From assembly GCA_030606585.1 (NCBI GenBank), contig JAUWGD010000089.1:1-6854 (forward strand): a stretch of DNA of 6,854 nucleotides, read 5' to 3'. Within the stretch, counting starts at the first letter, position 1. Each line of letters opens with the position of its first letter. The notes beneath the pieces were generated by a model. That model saw nothing but the letters and a program-made list of their open reading frames with translations, was not told the DNA's origin and searched no databases. Both the position numbers and the translations under genes were made by a program. Positions 1-5,193 of the stretch are shown here, one piece after another. This DNA comes from Dehalococcoidales bacterium. Its GTDB lineage: Bacteria; Chloroflexota; Dehalococcoidia; Dehalococcoidales; RBG-16-60-22.

Positions 1-949
1 CCAGCCCGATGTACCCCCCGGCAGGGACGACAGCGATAACCCGGTAGTACGCTCCTGGGGAGAGCCGAAGAAACTCGCTTTCAAAGCCCTTCCCCACTGG
101 AAACTGGGGGAAGACCTCGGCATAATCGACTTCGAGCGCGGGGTAAAGATATCCGGCAGCCGCTTCTACCTGCTCAAGGGAGCGGGCGCCCGCCTGCAGA
201 GAGCCCTTATCACCTTCATGCTTGACCTTCATATCAAAGACCATGGCTACCAGGAGATATATCCGCCATATATGGTCAAACAGGAATGCATGGTCGGTTC
301 CGGACAGCTGCCCAAGTTCGCCGATAATATCTATCACGATGTTGAAGACGACCTCTGGTGGGTGGGCACCGCCGAGATACCCCTGACCAACCTGCACCGG
401 GACGAAATCCTGGCCGGTGAATCCCTGCCCCTGCATTACGTCGCTTATACCGCCTGCTTTCGCCGCGAAAAGATGTCGGCCGGCAAGGACACGCGCGGCA
501 TCAAGCGCGGCCACCAGTTCGATAAGGTAGAGATGTATAAGTTCACCACACCGGAGACATCGCGGGACGAACTGGAGAAGATGGTTGCCAACGCCGAAGA
601 TGTCTGCCGTAAGCTGGAACTGCCCTACCGGATTAAAGAGCTCTGCACCGGCGACCTCGGCTTTACCTCGGTGAAGTCCTACGATGTCGAGATGTGGGCG
701 CCCGGCTGCGAAGAGTGGCTGGAAGTCAGCTCATGTTCCAATTGCACGGATTTCCAGGCGCGGCGGGCTAATGTCCGCTACCGCCCCACCCCTGTTGCAA
801 AACCACAGTTCGTTCATACCCTCAACGGCTCCGGCCTGGCCCTGCCCAGGGTGATGATAGCCGTCATGGAGAACTACCAGCAGGCCGACGGCACCATCGT
901 TGTACCTGAAGTACTCCAACCGTATATGGGTGCTAAGGTAATTAGCTAG
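1..949 (+). CDS. serS: Seryl-tRNA synthetase, C-terminal part (5' end outside window)
   Basis: This is a class II aminoacyl-tRNA synthetase that charges tRNA-Ser with serine using ATP in the cytoplasm. The reading frame is open from base 2, well upstream of the first in-frame ATG at 218. The upstream codons encode conserved SerRS sequence (VPPGRDDSDNPVVRSWGEP, then HWKLGEDLGIIDFERG and SGSRFYLLKG), so the gene enters from outside the window. About 315 residues are visible. A bacterial SerRS is about 420-430 residues, so the missing part is the N-terminal tRNA-binding coiled-coil arm. Visible core signatures include the serine-site TAE, motif 2 (FRREKMSAGKDTRG, about 458-499, then HQFDKVE) and motif 3 (NGSGLALPR at 824-850, then ENYQQADGTIVVP). 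The YDVEMW and SSCSNCTDFQARR blocks are intact. No disabling change is seen. No clear terminator follows the TAG stop. A tRNA-Ser gene lies about 2 kb downstream. Identification is secure. Confidence 0.97.
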   Translation, partial: QPDVPPGRDDSDNPVVRSWGEPKKLAFKALPHWKLGEDLGIIDFERGVKISGSRFYLLKGAGARLQRALITFMLDLHIKDHGYQEIYPPYMVKQECMVGSGQLPKFADNIYHDVEDDLWWVGTAEIPLTNLHRDEILAGESLPLHYVAYTACFRREKMSAGKDTRGIKRGHQFDKVEMYKFTTPETSRDELEKMVANAEDVCRKLELPYRIKELCTGDLGFTSVKSYDVEMWAPGCEEWLEVSSCSNCTDFQARRANVRYRPTPVAKPQFVHTLNGSGLALPRVMIAVMENYQQADGTIVVPEVLQPYMGAKVIS

Positions 950-978
950 AAATTAAATATCACCACATTCTATGGCAC

Positions 979-1007
979 TTGACACAAGACGATTTTTCCT
1001 ATATTAT
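979..1007 (+). promoter_or_regulatory. Near-consensus sigma-70 promoter for the 120-aa membrane protein
   Basis: A perfect -35 hexamer TTGACA (979-984) is followed by a 17-bp spacer and a -10 hexamer TATTAT (1002-1007, five of six). Transcription should start near 1014, inside the palindrome at 1009-1023. The promoter begins about 30 bp after the serS stop, so the next gene probably has its own transcript. Confidence 0.8.
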
Positions 1008-1008
1008 A

Positions 1009-1023
1009 CCTAGAAATTCTAGG
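1009..1023. promoter_or_regulatory. Perfect palindrome at the expected transcription start, candidate operator
   Basis: CCTAGAA and TTCTAGG are exact reverse complements around one central A. The site starts one base after the -10 hexamer and spans the predicted start point. A repressor commonly binds here, but the same bases could form a small hairpin at the mRNA 5' end. The binding protein is unknown. Confidence 0.5.
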
Positions 1024-1047
1024 TGCTAATAAAGGAGGGATTTGAAA

Positions 1048-1410
1048 ATGCGTGTAATGGCAGTCATCGTGGCAATTATCGGCTTAGCCACCCTTGTCCT
1101 CGGGATATTATTCATCACACAGGCCGCGTCAGCGACGCAGGAAGTCGCCGACTCCATAGCCCCACTTCCGCTGGACCAATTAGATTCCACATACGAAGCA
1201 GTTACAGCCCAGTACAATCAAATGAAAGCGGCGGGAGCTCCACCAAGTATCGAATTCAATTACCTGTACGGAAATAAGGTAGGACTGGGACTTGCCAGGT
1301 CGAATATAGGTACCGCCAGCTTTGTCCAGACCACCGGCATCATCAATATAATCATGGGAGCGGGCCTGATACTGGTCGGTTTGGCTCTACTCAGGAAAGC
1401 TTCAGCCTAG
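1048..1410 (+). CDS. Small two-helix membrane protein of unknown function (120 aa)
   Basis: I do not recognise this family. The ATG at 1048 is preferred because AAAGGAGG (1031-1038) lies nine bases upstream. A TTG two codons earlier (1042) would sit too close to that site. The protein starts with a hydrophobic helix at about residues 3-24 (MAVIVAIIGLATLVLGILFI). A polar segment of about 70 residues follows (25-93), rich in Ala, Gln and Asn, and a second glycine-rich helix lies at about 94-115 before a short basic tail (RKASA). This pattern suggests both ends in the cytoplasm and the middle segment outside, although a cleaved signal peptide ending near QAASA is possible. There are no cysteines or catalytic motifs. 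It has its own strong promoter with a palindrome at the start point, so it may be specifically regulated. Coding status is well supported; function is unknown. Confidence 0.85.
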   Translation: MRVMAVIVAIIGLATLVLGILFITQAASATQEVADSIAPLPLDQLDSTYEAVTAQYNQMKAAGAPPSIEFNYLYGNKVGLGLARSNIGTASFVQTTGIINIIMGAGLILVGLALLRKASA

Positions 1411-1533
1411 TAAAGGTCTCTACCAACCGCGAAAGCTTTTATAACGCTTCTAAATATATCGCAGATATGACGGGGCTCGTACTTTCCGTGCCATCGAATT
1501 ATGGCTGTGGATTATGAGCCCTGTCTATATTTA

Positions 1534-1562
1534 TGGAGATTTCCCGGACACACCTGTATAAT
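1534..1562 (+). promoter_or_regulatory. Candidate promoter for the TIGR04076-like gene
   Basis: The 211-bp gap at 1411-1621 has no gene of its own. It contains a perfect -10 hexamer TATAAT (1557-1562) with a four-of-six -35 match TGGAGA (1534-1539) at a 17-bp spacing. The predicted start near 1569 gives a leader of about 50 bases. Confidence 0.45.
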
Positions 1563-1621
1563 AACCCACAGGCACTCCCACCCTGTAACAATGTTAAACC
1601 GTCAGAATCAGGAGAATATCA

Positions 1622-1894
1622 ATGGAAACAAAAGAGTATGAGGTGGTCATTAAGCTGGTCGGCAACCAGAACCCCTGCCACTCCGGCCATCAAATCGGCG
1701 ACGAATGGGTCTTTAACTACATGACCCCGCCGGGCATGTGCAGCCTGGCCTTCAACGCCCTCTATCCCTTCGCCATGGTACTCCGGTTCGGGGGGATGTT
1801 CCCCTGGCAGGACGACCCCGATGTCGTACAGGCATCCTGCCCTGATGGAGAAGTCAACAACATCTTCGAACTGAGACGCCGCCCCAGGCAATAA
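1622..1894 (+). CDS. TIGR04076-like small cysteine-containing protein (90 aa)
   Basis: The ATG at 1622 follows AGGAG (1610-1614) by seven bases. The 90-residue length and pattern match the TIGR04076 family of small uncharacterised proteins as I remember it. That pattern is an N-terminal strand (EYEVVIKLVGNQ), a Cys plus 'G..W.F' segment (PCHSGHQIGDEWVF, about residues 18-31) and PPGMCSLAFNALYP (about 36-49). It then has a GG..PW segment (RFGGMFPW) and a closing Cys-Pro-Asp-Gly followed by a strand (FELRRR). Three cysteines at about residues 19, 40 and 73 recur in the family and could bind a metal or be redox active, but no biochemical role is established to my knowledge. There is no signal peptide or membrane segment, so it is probably cytoplasmic. 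It appears to be a single-gene unit. The family call comes from pattern memory and should be confirmed by a profile search. Confidence 0.8.
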   Translation: METKEYEVVIKLVGNQNPCHSGHQIGDEWVFNYMTPPGMCSLAFNALYPFAMVLRFGGMFPWQDDPDVVQASCPDGEVNNIFELRRRPRQ

Positions 1895-2043
1895 CCGAAA
1901 GAGTTCACGCTCAAATTAAGTGTCAGCCCAGACGCCATATGGGTGCCAGCCTGCTATTCCCATGCAAGATTTTTAAGCTATATTATTATTGTAGGAAGTC
2001 CTTTCTTTACCCCGCTTCCTATAAATTTTGCAGGAGCACCGCT

Positions 2044-2253
2044 TTGACAACGGAAAACACTTTAGATAGTAATGTAATAGTATCCGAACCGCTGGAGGAG
2101 TCCAGCGGATTCTGCACGGAATGCCATAGTGCCACCTTCTTCATGGTTGATAAAGAACTCGGCTATTACAAACAGTGCCCGAATTGCGGCAATATCCAGT
2201 ATCTCCACAGGAGATTCTTAAGATTCGACCGCCAGTCCCGGCAGTGGAAATAG
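2044..2253 (+). CDS. Small zinc-ribbon protein, probable TTG start (69 aa)
   Basis: The frame is open from an ATG at 1939, but that ATG has no Shine-Dalgarno site and its 35 extra residues look untranslated. A TTG at 2044 follows AGGAG (2032-2036) by seven bases, so I take it as the start. The 69-residue product has an acidic N-terminus (about 1-20), then CTEC (24-27), a 17-residue loop ending in LGYYKQ, and CPNCG (45-49). A basic tail follows (HRRFLRFDRQSRQWK). Two CxxC knuckles at this distance are typical of a zinc ribbon, which suggests binding to nucleic acid or protein. The target is unknown. An AT-rich stretch at 1979-1990 could hold a -10 element but has no convincing -35. It converges with the next gene across 20 bp. 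A similar protein begins at 6754. Confidence 0.75.
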   Translation: MTTENTLDSNVIVSEPLEESSGFCTECHSATFFMVDKELGYYKQCPNCGNIQYLHRRFLRFDRQSRQWK

Positions 2254-2273
2254 GCCCGCCATAACTGAACCCG

Positions 2274-2513
2274 TCACTCCTTCAGCCTTCTCAACAGCAC
2301 GGTGATTATCAGGGTATCCCGGGCGGCGGTGATATTGTGAGAGTTAACCTCCCAGCCTTCGGGGATTGATTCCGGTAAATGCGCGAAAACCTCATCTAAC
2401 GTCCTGGTAAACCCTTCCTGGTCTTCGATATGGGTGAAATGGGGACTCCGCCCGGTCTCATCGGGGTTGATGTATTCCACCAGCACCCTGTATTCGTAAG
2501 GATGACTCTTCAT
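2274..2513 (-). CDS. Conserved-looking small cytoplasmic protein, unknown function (79 aa)
   Basis: I do not recognise this family. The ATG (complement of 2511-2513) has the G-rich Shine-Dalgarno-like run AGGGGG about seven bases upstream. A strong promoter lies a further 60 bases away, so I believe it is a real gene. The protein is soluble and acidic in the middle, with no cysteine, signal peptide or membrane helix. Its pattern suggests a small alpha/beta fold. A strand (EYRVLVEYI) is followed by a loop with His residues, a helix (about 35-46, FTRTLDEVFAHL), and then two strands (GWEVNSHNITA and DTLIITVLLRR). The layout resembles small ligand- or partner-binding domains, but no function can be assigned. 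It is divergent from the 60-residue membrane gene and convergent with the zinc ribbon. Confidence 0.75.
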   Translation of the reverse strand: MKSHPYEYRVLVEYINPDETGRSPHFTHIEDQEGFTRTLDEVFAHLPESIPEGWEVNSHNITAARDTLIITVLLRRLKE

Positions 2514-2579
2514 GATTAACCCCCTGTCAACAAGGTATTCCTCTTCTGCTTATTATTTCCGCCAGAAAACACCACCCAT

Positions 2580-2608
2580 GTTATACGCCCCGACAAAATG
2601 AATGTCAA
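2580..2608 (-). promoter_or_regulatory. Near-consensus promoter for the 79-aa minus-strand gene
   Basis: Read on the minus strand, a perfect -35 TTGACA (2608 to 2603) is followed by a 17-bp spacer and -10 TATAAC (2585 to 2580, five of six). Transcription would start near 2573, giving a leader of about 60 bases before the ATG at 2513. Confidence 0.75.
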
Positions 2609-2656
2609 GGCCTGATGTATTAATCTCCCTCCGTAGCATTTTCTCAGGCTTCACGT

Positions 2657-2662
2657 TATAAT
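2657..2662 (+). promoter_or_regulatory. Consensus -10 element upstream of the tRNA-like fragment
   Basis: TATAAT is a perfect -10 hexamer, but the best -35 position (TAGCAT at 2634-2639) matches poorly. The predicted start near 2669 is about 16 bases before the GGAGGGG of the tRNA-like fragment. That is a normal tRNA promoter distance. It is the best visible promoter for the 60-residue membrane gene and may also serve the downstream tRNA-Ser. Confidence 0.45.
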
Positions 2663-2679
2663 GGTCTATGGTTGTTTTC

Positions 2680-2705
2680 ACTCCGGAGGGGTATCCGTTT
2701 AGCCG
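2680..2705 (+). repeat. Fragment matching the 5' end of tRNA-Ser (upstream copy of a direct repeat)
   Basis: This 26-base stretch matches 2959-2984, which is the 5' flank, acceptor strand and D-arm of the intact tRNA-Ser, at 22 of 26 positions. The first 13 bases are identical (ACTCCGGAGGGGT). Weaker resemblance continues to about 2722. No 3' half of a tRNA follows, so this is not a functional tRNA. It may be a degraded tRNA-Ser remnant or the scar of an insertion. The GGAGGGG here lies too far from the next start codon to act as its ribosome site. Confidence 0.6.
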
Positions 2706-2748
2706 GAAGAGGCAGCCTTAACGATGATAATAAAAGGAGGTGAACGAT

Positions 2749-2931
2749 ATGTCAAAAGCAGCCAAAAGAGCTTATATCAGCGTTATGAGTCTGCTGGGAC
2801 TCATTGTTCTTCTGCTTGGAATATTCGTCACCACGTTCGATTTCTTTGTAGGTTTAATATTAGCTATTGCTCTCTGGGTTGGCAGCGGCATACTGGCAAG
2901 ATACTGGGGAGTTAAAAAAACGAAAGACTAA
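2749..2931 (+). CDS. Small two-helix membrane protein (60 aa)
   Basis: I do not recognise this family. The ATG at 2749 lies eight bases after AGGAGG, part of the strong site AAAAGGAGGTG (2732-2742). A GTG at 2740 overlaps that site and is not used as the start here. The 60 residues contain a basic N-terminus (SKAAKRAY), a helix at about residues 9-29 (SVMSLLGLIVLLLGIFV), and a short turn with TFDFF. A second helix at about 32-50 (GLILAIALWVGSGILA) precedes a basic tail (GVKKTKD). Positive charges at both ends predict a hairpin with both ends in the cytoplasm. The first helix resembles that of the 120-residue protein at 1048 in general pattern, which may only reflect hydrophobic composition. 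It lies between a tRNA-Ser-like fragment and the intact tRNA-Ser, 32 bp before the tRNA. The strong ribosome site supports expression. Confidence 0.75.
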   Translation: MSKAAKRAYISVMSLLGLIVLLLGIFVTTFDFFVGLILAIALWVGSGILARYWGVKKTKD

Positions 2932-2963
2932 TAGTACTTCTATACGGATGTAATTTAAACTCC

Positions 2964-3053
2964 GGAGGGGTGTCCGAGTGGCCGATGGTGACGGTCTTGA
3001 AAACCGTTGTTCCCGCAAGGGGACCGTGGGTTCGAATCCCACCCCCTCCGCCA
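2964..3053 (+). tRNA. tRNA-Ser (anticodon UGA), CCA encoded
   Basis: The acceptor strand GGAGGGG (2964-2970) pairs with CCCCTCC (3043-3049). It is followed by discriminator G3050 and an encoded CCA (3051-3053). The anticodon stem ACGGT/ACCGT (2991-2995 and 3003-3007) encloses the seven-base loop CTTGAAA, with anticodon TGA at 2998-3000 reading UCA codons. The long variable arm typical of serine tRNAs is a six-pair stem at 3009-3014 and 3019-3024 capped by GCAA. The T arm is GTGGG/CCCAC around TTCGAAT (3026-3042). The total length of 90 bases is normal. No convincing promoter lies directly upstream; TATACG at 2941 has no matching -35. No T-rich terminator lies directly downstream. Expression may depend on an upstream promoter. 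Confidence 0.97.
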
Positions 3054-3055
3054 GC

Positions 3056-4645
3056 CTACTCCTCTATCCTCACCTTGTTCAGCTCTGCCAGGCCCATGGG
3101 GTTAAGCTCATAGCCTTCCACGTAAGGCTTCACTAAAATATAGTTCCTCCCGAACCACAGCGGCAGGCACGCGGCATCGTCCATCAGCAGCTGCTCCGCC
3201 TGCCGGTAAAGCTCCAGACTCAGCTCGTAATCCGGCTCCACCGCCGCCCTGTCCAGTATAGCGTCCACCTCGGCATTGGAATACTCGGCGAAGTTATTCT
3301 CGGCATCGCTGTGGAACAATATATCCAGAAAGTTCTGCGGATGGGGATAATCGGCCACCCAGCCCATGTCGAACATCTCGTTCTTCTCTTCCTTGAGAGA
3401 ATAGAGGAATCTTTCCGGCTCCAGCTGGCGGACGGTCACCTCCACCCCTAGGTTCTCCTGCCACTGGTGGACGATAGCCTCCAGAGAAGAAGATATCAGA
3501 CCGCCGTAGCCCGACGTGGTCAGGATAATATCCGGCAGACGGGACGCTTCTCCGTATTCGGAAAGAGCCAGCCACTCCCTGGCTTTTTCGACATCATAGT
3601 CCAGCCCGGCCAGGCTTTCGTTATAACCGGGGATACCGGGGGGCAGTATGCCGTCGGCGCGCTTCACCAGGTCGCGGAATACCAGCGACACTATCTTTTC
3701 TTTATCGATAGCCTGACTGAAAGCCCGGCGGACATTCACATCGTCGAAGGGCGGCTGCGTCGTGTTGAAACCTATCCAGCCGAAGCTCAGTTCGGGCGTT
3801 ACCTGCAGCTCCTGATGGAAAGGCCCGGCCGTATCGGTAACCCGGTCGATATAGGTCACGGAAACCCCGGTGACATCTATTTGCCCGGTCTCATACATGT
3901 TCATGGGTACGCCACTCCACAACTGATACTCCACGGCCTCGATACCGGCCACCTGACCGTAATACTCTTCGTTCCTCTCCAGGACGAATAGCGTATTTTC
4001 CTGCCATTCCCTGAGCTTGAACGGCCCGGTGCCGTTCGGCTTACGCCACCATTCCCCACCCCTTGCCGCGTTATCCCTGTCCACGACACAGGCCGTGGTA
4101 TAGGTCAGCTTGGACAGGAAATAGGACTTCGGAGCATCTATGGTAACTTCGAGGACGTAATCGCTGACAACCTTCACGCCGCTTATTTCTTTCGTTCTCC
4201 CCTCCATAACATCCCTGACCCCGACGATGTCGCCGAGATAGGTGCCGGCTACCTGCGAGCCCGTAGCCGGGTCACAGGCACGCTCCCAGGAATACTTAAA
4301 ATCGGCGGCGGTAACCCCGCGCCCGTCATGAAACACGACATCCTCACGCAGGTAGAAAGTATAAGTCCGGTGGCTCACTTCCCACCTCTCGGCGATATCC
4401 GGCGCCGTTTCCAGGTTATCGTCGAGTCGTACCAGGCCGCTGTAAATCTGGGCGATATAATCGTGAGAGGTCATCTCCGCCGATACCGCCGGGTCGAGTG
4501 TTATGGGGTCGATTCCGTACAGTTTCAGTACACCGCTGCCGAGAACGGCAGGGGTTTCCTGCTGGCCCTCTGGAACCTCGCAGCCGAACAGGCCCGTACC
4601 GCACAGCAATACAATTAGCAGAATTATAAATACAACTCTTTTCAT
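3056..4645 (-). CDS. Extracellular solute-binding lipoprotein, peptide/nickel (OppA/DppA-like) family 5
   Basis: This is a substrate-binding protein of an ABC importer, family SBP_bac_5, which usually binds oligopeptides, dipeptides or nickel outside the membrane. I chose the ATG at 4645 (529 residues) over one 22 codons upstream because it gives a proper lipoprotein signal. That signal is KR, a hydrophobic core (VVFIILLIVLL) and a lipobox-like LFGC, with Cys22 as the lipidation site. F at -2 is unusual. Family signatures follow: DPAVSAEMTSHDYIAQIYSGL, RWEVSHRTYTFYLREDVVFHDG, TAADFKYSWERACDP, NGTGPFKLREW, and FDDVNVRRAFSQAIDKEKI. The length is typical. The ribosome site is weak (AGGT). No permease or ATPase gene is adjacent, so its transporter must be elsewhere. 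Its stop codon is two bases from the convergent tRNA-Ser. It is divergent from the winged-helix gene and shares a promoter region with it. The substrate cannot be read from sequence. Confidence 0.92.
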   Translation of the reverse strand: MKRVVFIILLIVLLCGTGLFGCEVPEGQQETPAVLGSGVLKLYGIDPITLDPAVSAEMTSHDYIAQIYSGLVRLDDNLETAPDIAERWEVSHRTYTFYLREDVVFHDGRGVTAADFKYSWERACDPATGSQVAGTYLGDIVGVRDVMEGRTKEISGVKVVSDYVLEVTIDAPKSYFLSKLTYTTACVVDRDNAARGGEWWRKPNGTGPFKLREWQENTLFVLERNEEYYGQVAGIEAVEYQLWSGVPMNMYETGQIDVTGVSVTYIDRVTDTAGPFHQELQVTPELSFGWIGFNTTQPPFDDVNVRRAFSQAIDKEKIVSLVFRDLVKRADGILPPGIPGYNESLAGLDYDVEKAREWLALSEYGEASRLPDIILTTSGYGGLISSSLEAIVHQWQENLGVEVTVRQLEPERFLYSLKEEKNEMFDMGWVADYPHPQNFLDILFHSDAENNFAEYSNAEVDAILDRAAVEPDYELSLELYRQAEQLLMDDAACLPLWFGRNYILVKPYVEGYELNPMGLAELNKVRIEE

Positions 4646-4732
4646 AGCCAGACCTAAAGTACTCTCCAGGCACAATATAACACAAAGTCGTTTCTCATGC
4701 ACGATATACAAGTTAGTGCCATAAGTATGATA

Positions 4733-4762
4733 ATTTTAAACACAAAATTTGACATTTGTCAC
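4733..4762 (-). promoter_or_regulatory. Candidate promoter for the solute-binding protein gene
   Basis: Read on the minus strand, GTGACA (4762 to 4757, five of six) and TAAAAT (4738 to 4733, five of six) are separated by 18 bp. Transcription would begin near 4726, about 80 bases before the ATG. The -35 is the right arm of the dyad at 4745-4767. Confidence 0.55.
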
Positions 4763-4767
4763 AATTT
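4745..4767. promoter_or_regulatory. Dyad operator candidate shared by two divergent promoters
   Basis: The core is TGACA-TT-TGTCA (4750-4761). Outer arms AAATT and AATTT extend it to almost ten bases per side, with one extra C on the right. The left arm supplies TTGACA to the plus strand and the right arm supplies GTGACA to the minus strand. A protein bound here would cover both -35 elements. The winged-helix protein encoded at 4812 is the obvious candidate, by inference from position only. Confidence 0.5.
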
Positions 4768-4784
4768 ATGCTATTTATTAGACT
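4749..4784 (+). promoter_or_regulatory. Candidate promoter(s) for the winged-helix gene
   Basis: Two overlapping readings exist. TTGACA (4749-4754, perfect) lies 17 bp from TATTTA (4772-4777, three of six). TTGTCA (4756-4761, five of six) lies 17 bp from TAGACT (4779-4784, four of six). Either start point is 20-30 bases before the ATG, and both -35 elements lie inside the dyad. Confidence 0.45.
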
Positions 4785-4811
4785 AGTGTCTTTATCAAGG
4801 GGGGTGATAAA

Positions 4812-5141
4812 ATGCTGCCGAGCGAAATGATAATACTCATGGCTACCGTCGTTAATACAAAAAAGGGTAATAAACTGCTGACCCACCCTATGGACGTCAC
4901 CAGTGAATATATCGGCTATCTATATAACTCCCTGGTAAATCGCGGCTATCTCAAGCATCGCAGCTCAACGGTCTACCAGCTTACCCCGACCGGCCGTGAG
5001 GCTGTTTTCGACTTTATGAAGAAGAACAAAACCCGGTCTAAAGACATTTCCGAAAGACTGAAAATGCTGGGTATCGATATAAGCCCGGAGCAGGAACATA
5101 AAATAGAAAAGATGGGGAAAGAGTCAATCAAGTTCAGGTAG
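4812..5141 (+). CDS. Small winged-helix DNA-binding protein (109 aa), probable transcription regulator
   Basis: The ATG at 4812 follows the G-rich ribosome site AAGGGGGGTGAT (4797-4808). The first 65 residues read as a winged helix. Helices lie at about 3-24, then DVTSEYIGYLYNSLVNRGYL (28-47) contains the likely recognition helix. A short hairpin wing (HRSSTVYQLTPTG, 49-61) closes the fold, with the 'Y.LT..G.' ending common to MarR- and PadR-like domains. The remaining residues are charged and helical (FDFMKKNKTRSKDISERLKML, then EHKIEKMGKE) and could mediate dimerisation. There is no ligand domain, cysteine cluster or signal peptide. The exact family is not clear to me. It is divergent from the solute-binding protein gene with a dyad over both promoters, so local control of both genes is plausible. 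Hairpins follow the stop. Confidence 0.8.
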   Translation: MLPSEMIILMATVVNTKKGNKLLTHPMDVTSEYIGYLYNSLVNRGYLKHRSSTVYQLTPTGREAVFDFMKKNKTRSKDISERLKMLGIDISPEQEHKIEKMGKESIKFR

Positions 5142-5151
5142 CAGATAGCGG

Positions 5152-5178
5152 CACACAGGGAGGATGCTGGCCTGTGTG
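5152..5178 (+). terminator. Hairpin after the winged-helix gene, possible terminator
   Basis: CACACAGG (5152-5159) pairs with CCTGTGTG (5171-5178) around an 11-base loop, ten bases after the stop codon. The following sequence is pyrimidine-rich (ACCTCCTTTATT) but not a clean T run, so termination is probable rather than certain. GGAGG (5159-5163) could instead pair with CCTCC (5180-5184), a mutually exclusive fold. Confidence 0.45.
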
Positions 5179-5193
5179 ACCTCCTTTATTATA

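Noticed and set aside
1396..1439. AAAGCTT/AAGCTTT inverted repeat as a terminator for the 120-aa gene
   Set aside because: The stem is AT-rich, the loop is about 30 bases and no T run follows; each half is largely self-palindromic.
1938..1977. ATGGG/CCCAT hairpin followed by ATTTTT as a terminator of the TIGR04076-like gene
   Set aside because: The stem has only five pairs with a large loop, and the T run is not adjacent.
1939..2043. ATG start for the zinc ribbon at 1939
   Set aside because: There is no ribosome site, and the TTG at 2044 has AGGAG at ideal spacing.
2860..3042. Minus-strand open frame beginning MGFEPTVPLREQ
   Set aside because: It is the antisense of tRNA-Ser plus flank. 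This peptide is a well-known false annotation over serine tRNAs.
3467..3991. 174-codon plus-strand open frame
   Set aside because: It is antisense to the solute-binding protein gene, with no ribosome site or recognisable domain.
4646..4711. Upstream start for the solute-binding protein, adding 22 residues
   Set aside because: The extension would place a polar segment before a complete lipoprotein signal peptide. The inner ATG fits the family start better.
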